Assembly: GCA_001584585.1 (NCBI GenBank)
Contig: LSYV01000073.1
Coordinates: forward strand, 543,312 to 557,028
Source: Gonium pectorale
Lineage: Eukaryota; Chlorophyta; Chlorophyceae; Chlamydomonadales; Volvocaceae
Direction of reading: 5' to 3'
DNA: 13,717 bases
Shown here: one piece after another, positions 12,101 through 13,717 of the stretch
Layout of the letters: each line of letters opens with the position of its first letter
How positions within the stretch are numbered: position 1 is the first letter of the stretch
Notes under the pieces: generated by a model
The model's database searches: none
Seen by the model: the letters and a program-made list of their open reading frames with translations, nothing else
Told to the model about the DNA's origin: nothing
Program-made: the position numbers and the translations under genes

Positions 12101-13418
12101 GCCGGTCTGCAGTCATGAAGGATAGGTAGAGGCAGCCGAGGGTGTGTTGCGCGTTGTTGGTGGTTAATCAGCGGCGGTTGGAGCAGGCATGTATGGGGAG
12201 GCAGCGCTTACAGGCAGGCATACGTCGGGTCAGCTGGCGACCGTATTGGACCGGTAGGTCCGTGTGCTACCGGCTCAGGTCCAGTGTGCCGCTGTCCATA
12301 TGTCGTCATACACTGGGTTATAGTAATCATGAATGCCTGTCGTCGTCACCGCCGCCGCCGCCCAGGCGCACCTCCTCTGTCGCATCCTTGTAGGCGCCCG
12401 CCTGCAGCAGAGCCGCAATGGCCTCCACGTGTCCCTTCCGAGCAGCAATGTGAAGAGGCGTCCAGCCGTCCTGCAGTCATGAAGAGTTTGGGTATGGGCT
12501 GCCAGACGACGACCGCGACCTCGACGACGCTGACAACACCGCCGCCGCCGCCGCCCGGGCGCACCTGCTCTGCCGCATCCTTGTTGGCGTCCGCCTGCAG
12601 CAGCGCCGCAATGGCCTCAACATATCCGTTCTGAGCAGCAATGTACAGAGGCGTCGCGCCGGCCTGCAGTCATACATGACGAGTACAGGCAGACCGGGAG
12701 TGTGTTGCGCGTTGCTTGGTGGTGAATCAACGGCGGGTGCAGCAGGCATGTATGGGGAACCGCCTTACCTCCTCGATTTACCAGACGGGACGTTCAGATG
12801 CATGGGGAAAGTAGGCAGGCAAAGTGCAGGCAGCGCTAATGCACGCAGACAGGAGCGCGGCAGGAGCGCCCCACCGACACACAAATGTAAGACGATGGCT
12901 GATCCTCGGCCCACCCTCCTATGTGCAACATCCCACTAAGTCGATCCATGGGGCGGTATTCGACAGCCCCTGCTACCAGACAACCGGCACCTTGGCAGCC
13001 GCATCCTTGTTGGCGCCCGCCTGCAGCAGCGCCGCAAGGGCCTCCACGTGTCCGTTCTGAGCAGCAATGTGAAGAGGCGTCGCGCCGGTCTGCAGTCATG
13101 AAGGATAGGTAAAGGCAGCCGAGGGTGTGTTGCGCGTTGTTGGTGGTTAATCAGCGGCGGTTGGAGCAGGCATGTATGGGGAGGCAGCGCTTACAGGCAG
13201 GCATGAACTACGTGGCAGCGCTTACAGGCAGTCATGAAGGGTTTGGGCATGGGCTGCCAGGCGACGACCACCACCACGACGACGCTGACAACACCGCCGC
13301 CGCCGCCGCCCGGGCCCACCTTGGCAGCCACATCCTTGTTGGCGTCCGCCTGCAGCAGCGCCGCAATGGCCTCCACGTGTCCGTTCCAAGCAGCAAGGTG
13401 AAGAGGGGTCCAGCCGTT
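42..13418 (-). CDS. Ankyrin-repeat ROCO (Roc-COR GTPase) protein, 25 exons, 5' partial
   Basis: Joined exons on the minus strand (listed separately) give 1406 codons plus stop TGA at 42-44. Order: 16 ankyrin units (1-540); Roc with P-loop GPGAAGKT (551-558), a possible G2 Thr at 576 and switch II WDLGGQ (596-601); COR (about 715-1049); CPECLGC (1057-1063) and CEEC (1091-1094) cysteine motifs; a C-terminal region. Every junction is GT-AG and phase-compatible. All are phase 0 except introns 18 (phase 1) and 24 (phase 2). Roc-COR proteins are large GTPases in which Roc binds GTP and COR mediates dimerisation; ankyrin repeats bind protein partners. No kinase domain, signal peptide or membrane segment is visible, so a cytosolic adaptor or receptor is inferred. 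The first exon in the window starts inside the repeat array at an acceptor AG, so the start codon lies to the right. Gene model from splice signals and homology by eye, not from transcripts. Confidence 0.92.
322..494 (-). CDS. Exon 24: C-terminal linker helix
   Basis: Residues 1299-1355 plus two bases of codon 1356; 173 bp, phase 0 in, phase 2 out. Acceptor ACGCAG, strong donor GTAAGT. Encodes GEGGPTEQLDSMLACLDRLV then EQQDAQLRSAA, an amphipathic, probably coiled helix, then a Gly/Ala/Lys-rich stretch. Confidence 0.85.
727..1350 (-). CDS. Exon 23: ROCO C-terminal region
   Basis: Residues 1091-1298, 624 bp, phase 0-0, acceptor CCGCAG after a pyrimidine-rich stretch, donor GTGAGT. Starts CEECRKHS. 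Carries a charged helical segment (about 1125-1160) and then SVRLHALCEYPGGLHLTDHP, GYEVMEG, followed by a helix with LRPLLCALQLAGVSGLVG. This resembles a segment I recall from the C-termini of other ROCO proteins, function unknown. Long open frames on the opposite strand here are shadows of this exon's high third-position GC. Confidence 0.9.
1351..1870 (-). other. Intron 22 (520 bp)
   Basis: Donor GTACGC, acceptor CCGCAG. No ankyrin-, COR- or Cys-motif-like exon and no repeat is visible inside. Phase 0 on both sides, so a missed in-frame exon cannot be excluded. Confidence 0.7.
1871..1993 (-). CDS. Exon 22: Cys-rich motif after COR
   Basis: Residues 1050-1090, 123 bp, phase 0-0, acceptor TTGCAG, donor GTACGC. 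Contains YDCPECLGC (Cys 1057, 1060, 1063). A CP-x-C motif soon after COR is seen in several ROCO proteins. With CEEC at the start of the next exon it could bind zinc; that is inference. Confidence 0.85.
2211..2324 (-). CDS. Exon 21: COR, final strands and helix
   Basis: Residues 1012-1049, 114 bp, phase 0-0, acceptor CCACAG, donor GTGCGT. GVLRVVACGPEPELLGLLVA is a strand plus helix as found at the end of COR-B; then QVQEQFPGVK. Length, phase and position agree with neighbouring exons. Confidence 0.88.
2445..2657 (-). CDS. Exon 20: COR, C-terminal part
   Basis: Residues 941-1011, 213 bp, phase 0-0, acceptor TTCCAG, donor GTATAA. RWWGAKYTFDKHLPDALLCR fits the COR-B start (bulky strand, LP, then a small helix). 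HMWRFGVFLQQGAQRIVVAY fits the WRxGhhL strand pair. A 12-bp direct repeat (2551-2574) encodes the doubled CRLL. Confidence 0.9.
2551..2574 (-). repeat. 12-bp direct repeat in COR exon
   Basis: Two perfect copies of agcagccggcac (plus strand) within exon 20. They double the residues CRLL at the start of a COR-B helix. An in-frame slippage duplication; whether it affects folding is unknown. Confidence 0.85.
2958..3808 (-). CDS. Exon 19: end of Roc and most of COR-A
   Basis: Completes codon 657, then residues 658-940; 851 bp. Acceptor CATGCAG; donor GTCCGT is weak, so the 3' end is less certain. G4 reads AWAD. SSKT (696-699), followed by ENGI, occupies the G5 region. IPELKQAILEMA is the last Roc helix. 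COR starts around LPEAYVRLRDQV. FGELLLFKHVPG with VVIDLEWLADVL is the classic COR segment (a beta hairpin followed by D-x-x-WL). ILEEYGLLYDLG and AIIPPTLP also fit COR. COR domains mediate dimerisation and couple to Roc nucleotide state. Confidence 0.93.
3877..4042 (-). CDS. Exon 18: Roc GTPase, central part
   Basis: Residues 602-656 plus the first base of codon 657. Acceptor CTGTAG, donor GTGCGG, phase 0 in and phase 1 out. Begins HGFRSTHAIFMSPEAVYITV, matching the Roc pattern of a short helix followed by F(L/M)SP-AhYhhV. Ends VVGAWA, which with D657 from the next exon forms the G4 position. Confidence 0.93.
4345..4682 (+). mobile_element. tRNA-derived SINE, copy 1, in intron 17
   Basis: Flanked by an 11-bp perfect target-site duplication CATTGAGCTTC at 4334-4344 and 4683-4693. 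The 5' head is tRNA-like: a D-loop-like taactggtaaagc, a CCGCC/GGCGG stem and a perfect B box GGTTCGAATCC (4384-4394) within a GCGGG/CCCGC T stem. The body carries CCTTAACTACACG near 4624, and the element ends in an AATTT-rich tail (4660-4682). It lies antisense to the host gene. The head lacks a proper acceptor stem and has a 6-nt anticodon loop, so it is not a functional tRNA. Confidence 0.88.
5131..5208. repeat. 14-bp tandem array with five TGAGTCA sites
   Basis: Five units of gctgagtcacagat, with TGAGTCA at 5138, 5152, 5166, 5180 and 5194. TGAGTCA is the binding site of AP-1/Gcn4-type bZIP factors. The array lies in intron 17, between two halves of the Roc domain. It could be a neutral minisatellite or an intronic enhancer. 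Confidence 0.9.
5450..5632 (-). CDS. Exon 17: Roc GTPase, N-terminal half
   Basis: Residues 541-601, 183 bp, phase 0-0, acceptor CCTCAG, donor GTGCGC. Beta strand 1 SKVVLVG leads into Walker A GPGAAGKT (551-558). T576 in IKATDNL is a candidate G2 threonine. The exon ends in WDLGGQ, the DxxGQ switch II motif. All residues needed to hold the GTP phosphates appear present. The domain is split by the longest intron of the gene exactly after this Gln. Confidence 0.95.
5829..5927 (-). CDS. Exon 16: last ankyrin repeat, capping unit
   Basis: Residues 508-540, 99 bp, phase 0-0, acceptor AACCAG, donor GTGAGT. Begins DGETPMDLARAEGF. The TPLH motif is replaced by TPMD and helix 2 ends QHAADMATSVR, typical of a C-terminal capping repeat before another domain. 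Joins directly to the Roc domain. Confidence 0.9.
5991..6001. repeat. Poly-C run (C11)
   Basis: Eleven consecutive C in intron 15, on the plus strand. A simple homopolymer and a possible assembly-length error; no coding consequence. Confidence 0.9.
6187..6557 (-). mobile_element. tRNA-derived SINE, copy 2, in intron 15
   Basis: Flanked by a 10-bp perfect duplication CATGACCTCT at 6177-6186 and 6558-6567. B box GGTTCGAATCC on the minus strand (6449-6459). The 3' part contains CCTTAACTACACG as in copy 1, then a (TTTC)n tail. It makes up more than half of the 647-bp intron and sits immediately next to the donor of exon 15, which stays intact. Confidence 0.88.
6575..6670 (-). CDS. Exon 15: ankyrin repeat
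   Basis: Residues 476-507, 96 bp, phase 0-0, acceptor CACCAG, donor GTGAGT. Begins GLTPLHRACQRGHRD, then VVEALLRAGADHEAKTN. One codon shorter than its neighbours because exon 14 carries the leading Asp. A SINE and its target duplication begin only 7 bp beyond this exon's donor hexamer region. Confidence 0.92.
6874..6975 (-). CDS. Exon 14: ankyrin repeat
   Basis: Residues 442-475, 102 bp, phase 0-0, acceptor TTGCAG, donor GTGAGT. Begins DGDTPLHNASHAGQ and ends with RNND, whose final Asp supplies the first residue of the next repeat (D followed by GLTPLH). Confidence 0.92.
7226..7324 (-). CDS. Exon 13: ankyrin repeat
   Basis: Residues 409-441, 99 bp, phase 0-0, acceptor CTGCAG, donor GTGAGG. 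Begins YGHTPLHHACFGGHV, then VAELLISRAASLTHPDK. Good fit to the ankyrin core. Confidence 0.92.
7500..7634 (-). CDS. Exon 12: ankyrin repeat with 12-residue insertion
   Basis: Residues 364-408, 135 bp, phase 0-0, acceptor GTCCAG, strong donor GTGAGT. Begins ALKDSPLHFAAQLG; ends GAGFDVANV, which joins YGHTPLH of exon 13 as a normal ankyrin loop. About 12 extra residues (around KAVAPGQLVVTG) lie after helix 2. An internal GTAACC donor would give exactly 33 codons, but it would remove the canonical GAGFDVANV loop, so the longer form is preferred. Confidence 0.85.
7775..7870 (-). CDS. Exon 11: ankyrin repeat
   Basis: Residues 332-363, 96 bp (32 codons), phase 0-0, acceptor CTGCAG, donor GTTAGT. 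Begins GGWTPLHLALCGGS and has LLAAGASATQ in helix 2 and the loop. Only 123 bp from exon 10. Confidence 0.9.
7994..8092 (-). CDS. Exon 10: ankyrin repeat
   Basis: Residues 299-331, 99 bp, phase 0-0, acceptor GTGCAG, donor GTGAGG. Begins GCWTPLHLACLAGDL, followed by LLQQGASVDAAGK. Starts like exon 11 (G-x-WTPLHLA), suggesting an older duplication of the pair. Confidence 0.9.
8404..8753 (-). mobile_element. tRNA-derived SINE, copy 3, in intron 9
   Basis: Flanked by a 13-bp duplication with one mismatch, GTTGGGCAAAGTG (8391-8403) and GTTGGGCACAGTG (8754-8766). Clearly homologous to copy 2 in the cctccacgcctgac region, the tatgggctca region and the tRNA-like head. The B box is degenerate (GGTTCGTATCC, 8692-8702). 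Older than copy 2 by its divergence and imperfect duplication. Confidence 0.85.
8812..8913 (-). CDS. Exon 9: ankyrin repeat, diverged
   Basis: Residues 265-298, 102 bp, phase 0-0, acceptor ACGCAG, donor GTGGGT. Begins DGSTPLWAAAYEGHV, with helix 2 residues MRALLLAEGVDDE. It keeps the ankyrin core but not the sequence of exons 1-8, so it marks the boundary between the recently expanded array and the older repeats. Confidence 0.88.
9311..9600. repeat. Intron middle block, copy 1
   Basis: Matches 10515-10815 in order: a gggaaccgcc start, the gcatgatg-like core ending cgcagacaggagc (to about 9413), the acccaaatcccagccagccc block (9508-9530) and a CCG/CCA-rich stretch. At 10515-10815 this block leads straight into exon 7; here no exon follows for 290 bp. 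Confidence 0.75.
9835..9890 (-). repeat. GGC-rich intron head, copy 1 (after exon 8)
   Basis: In gene orientation the intron starts GTGCGCCAGG followed by (GGC)n (9865-9882), then TGTTGTCAGCGTCG. The same head follows exons 4, 3 and 1 (12337-12371, 12490-12564, 13240-13319). The other head type, starting GTGCCGGTTGTCTGGTAGCA, follows exons 2, 5 and 6. Confidence 0.85.
9891..9989 (-). CDS. Exon 8: ankyrin repeat
   Basis: Residues 232-264, 99 bp, phase 0-0, acceptor TGCAG, donor GTGCGC. Begins DGWTPLHIAANNGH, the closest of all to the canonical ankyrin consensus. Variable sites: D1, W3, H7, I8, N11, N12, L18, G25, end AATK. Last member of the homogeneous set; followed by a GGC-rich intron head. 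Confidence 0.93.
9990..10332 (-). repeat. Intron 3'-end module, copy 1 (intron 7)
   Basis: In gene orientation this is the last ~340 bp of the intron, ending in the TGACTGCAG acceptor. It shares the blocks around ctgtccatatgctgtcgtac (10180-10199) and ccccaaacacagccgctgca (about 10246-10265) with copies at 10944-11284, 12107-12330 and 13419-13717. Confidence 0.85.
10515..10815. repeat. Intron middle block, copy 2
   Basis: Homologous to 9311-9600. Its first ~100 bp also recur at 11771-11873 and 12754-12856 inside the 327-bp introns, and partly at 11421-11461. Confidence 0.75.
10845..10943 (-). CDS. Exon 7: ankyrin repeat
   Basis: Residues 199-231, 99 bp, phase 0-0, acceptor TGCAG, donor GTACGC. 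Begins NGWTPLHIAARNGH. Variable sites: N1, W3, H7, I8, R11, N12, I18, G25, end ATEE, close to exon 4. Its downstream intron starts differently from the two common intron heads. Confidence 0.92.
10944..11284 (-). repeat. Intron 3'-end module, copy 2 (intron 6)
   Basis: Same order of blocks as 9990-10332, including the ctgtccatatgctgtcgtac block near 11134 and the GC-rich block near 11200-11280. It explains about half of intron 6. Confidence 0.85.
11582..11680 (-). CDS. Exon 6: ankyrin repeat
   Basis: Residues 166-198, 99 bp, phase 0-0, acceptor TGCAG, donor GTGCCG. Begins AGATPLHIAANNGH. Variable sites: A1, A3, H7, I8, N11, N12, L18, G24, G25, end AATK. The body resembles exon 8; the N-terminal cap (AGA instead of DGW) resembles exon 3. 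Confidence 0.92.
12008..12106 (-). CDS. Exon 5: ankyrin repeat
   Basis: Residues 133-165, 99 bp, phase 0-0, acceptor TGCAG, donor GTGCCG. Begins TGATPLYMAAQNGH. Variable sites: T1, A3, Y7, M8, Q11, N12, L18, G25, end AAAK. Duplicate of exon 2; the differing residues are Y7/M8 here against H7/I8 there. Confidence 0.92.
12107..12330 (-). repeat. Intron 3'-end module, copy 3 (intron 4), shortened
   Basis: Carries the acceptor-proximal ~220 bp of the module, including a variant of the tccatatg block near 12296. It lacks the distal GC-rich block and is joined instead to a GGC-rich intron head at 12337. Confidence 0.8.
12337..12371 (-). repeat. GGC-rich intron head, copy 4 (after exon 4)
   Basis: Short copy: GTGCGCCTGG plus (GGC)n (12349-12363), then joined to the shortened intron 3' module at 12330. 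Confidence 0.8.
12372..12470 (-). CDS. Exon 4: ankyrin repeat
   Basis: Residues 100-132, 99 bp, phase 0-0, acceptor TGCAG, donor GTGCGC. Begins DGWTPLHIAARKGH. Variable sites: D1, W3, H7, I8, R11, K12, I18, G25, Y27, end ATEE. It is separated from exon 3 by an intron of only 94 bp, the shortest in the array. Confidence 0.92.
12490..12564 (-). repeat. GGC-rich intron head, copy 2 (whole 94-bp intron 3)
   Basis: Same head as 9835-9890. Here it is followed within 94 bp by the acceptor CTTCATGACTGCAG of exon 4, giving the shortest intron in the repeat array. (CCG)n at 12539-12556 on the plus strand. Confidence 0.85.
12565..12663 (-). CDS. Exon 3: ankyrin repeat, mosaic
   Basis: Residues 67-99, 99 bp, phase 0-0, acceptor TGCAG, donor GTGCGC. 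Begins AGATPLYIAAQNGY. Variable sites: A1, A3, Y7, I8, Q11, N12, Y14, I18, D25, end AAEQ. The N-terminal half and upstream intron match the class of exons 2, 5 and 6. The C-terminal half (I18, D25) and the GGC-rich downstream intron match exon 1. This suggests recombination inside the exon. Confidence 0.92.
12991..13089 (-). CDS. Exon 2: ankyrin repeat
   Basis: Residues 34-66, 99 bp, phase 0-0, acceptor TGCAG, donor GTGCCG. Begins TGATPLHIAAQNGH. Variable sites: T1, A3, H7, I8, Q11, N12, L18, G25, end AAAK. It is the near-identical duplicate of exon 5 (offset 983 bp), differing by 3 nucleotides, all within 8 bp. Confidence 0.92.
13240..13319 (-). repeat. GGC-rich intron head, copy 3 (after exon 1)
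   Basis: Very similar to 12490-12564 up to CTTCATGACTGC, where the exon 4 copy has an acceptor AG and this one continues as intron. (CCG)n at 13294-13311. Confidence 0.85.
13320..13418 (-). CDS. Exon 1 (in window): ankyrin repeat
   Basis: Residues 1-33, 99 bp, phase 0-0, acceptor TGCAG and donor GTGGGC. Begins NGWTPLHLAAWNGH. Variable sites (repeat numbering): N1, W3, H7, L8, W11, N12, I18, D25, end VAAK. Followed by a GGC-rich intron head. It starts at an acceptor, so at least one more exon lies upstream outside the window. Confidence 0.9.
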
Positions 13419-13717
13419 CTGCAGTCATGAAGGATAGGTACAGGCAGCCCGAGGGTGCGTTGCGCGTTGGGTGGTGGTTAATCAGCGGCTGGTGCAGCAG
13501 GCATGTATGGGGAGGCGGCGCTTAGAGGCAGGAGTTCGTCGGGTCAACTGGCGGCGGTTATTGGACCGGTAGGTCCGTGCGCTACCGGCTGAGAGCCAGT
13601 GTGCCGCTGTCCATATGCTGTCGTGAAATGGATTAGAGTAATCATGGAGGTGATCGAGCCCACCCACCCTCTTCCCCGCCCAAAACACAGCCGCTGCACA
13701 CCTGCCACCCATCCCCA
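13419..13717 (-). repeat. Intron 3'-end module, copy 4 (upstream of exon 1)
   Basis: The last 299 bp of the window are homologous to 9990-10332, again ending at an ankyrin exon acceptor. No exon is visible here. The module runs off the right edge, implying that the array continues. Confidence 0.85.

Larger units (their letters stand above)
11582..12221. repeat. Tandem segmental duplication, copy A (partner 12565-13204)
   Basis: Aligns with 12565-13204 at a constant offset of 983 bp without visible gaps. It contains exons 6 and 5 and the 327-bp intron between them. By eye the introns differ at 12 of 327 positions; the 257 bp nearest exon 5 differ at only 4. Confidence 0.9.
12565..13204. repeat. 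Tandem segmental duplication, copy B (partner 11582-12221)
   Basis: Contains exons 3 and 2 and an equal-length 327-bp intron. Homology stops on the left inside or at exon 3, and on the right about 114 bp after exon 2, next to the 25-bp duplicated scar at 13183-13238. Confidence 0.9.

Overview
The window is eukaryotic and GC-rich. It is filled by one intron-rich gene on the minus strand, read from right to left. I reconstruct 25 exons (42 to 13418) joined by GT-AG introns with compatible phases. They give 1406 codons plus a TGA stop; the 5' end lies beyond the right edge. The product is an ankyrin-repeat ROCO protein: 16 ankyrin units (residues 1-540), a Roc GTPase domain (about 541-715), a COR region (about 715-1049), then a Cys-rich and conserved-looking C-terminal region (1050-1406). 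No second protein-coding gene is convincing on either strand. The organism is probably a protist or alga, but the sequence alone does not settle the lineage.

Right half (about 8800-13717): an array of one-repeat-per-exon ankyrin units. Eight exons (9891-13418) are each exactly 99 bp, phase 0-0, and nearly alike. They sit in introns built from a few recurring modules: GGC-rich intron heads, conserved intron 3' ends and shared middle blocks. A recent tandem duplication with a 983-bp offset, a mosaic exon, an exon-deletion-like scar and an exon-less module are all visible. Residue differences among the eight exons fall largely on positions that form the target-binding face of ankyrin repeats.

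Middle (5829-8913): eight older, diverged ankyrin exons, two of whose introns carry tRNA-derived SINE copies. Left half (42-5632): Roc, COR and C-terminal exons. The 1.4-kb intron inside Roc holds a third SINE and a 14-bp tandem array with five TGAGTCA sites. All three SINEs have target-site duplications of 10-13 bp.

Taken together, the gene looks like a signalling receptor with a fixed GTPase engine (Roc-COR) and an exon array able to shuffle its recognition surface. This parallels the one-repeat-per-exon LRR-ROCO and NB-ARC-TPR candidate immune receptors described in brown algae, here with ankyrin repeats. The immune role is inference; the exon structure and repeat mosaicism are seen directly.
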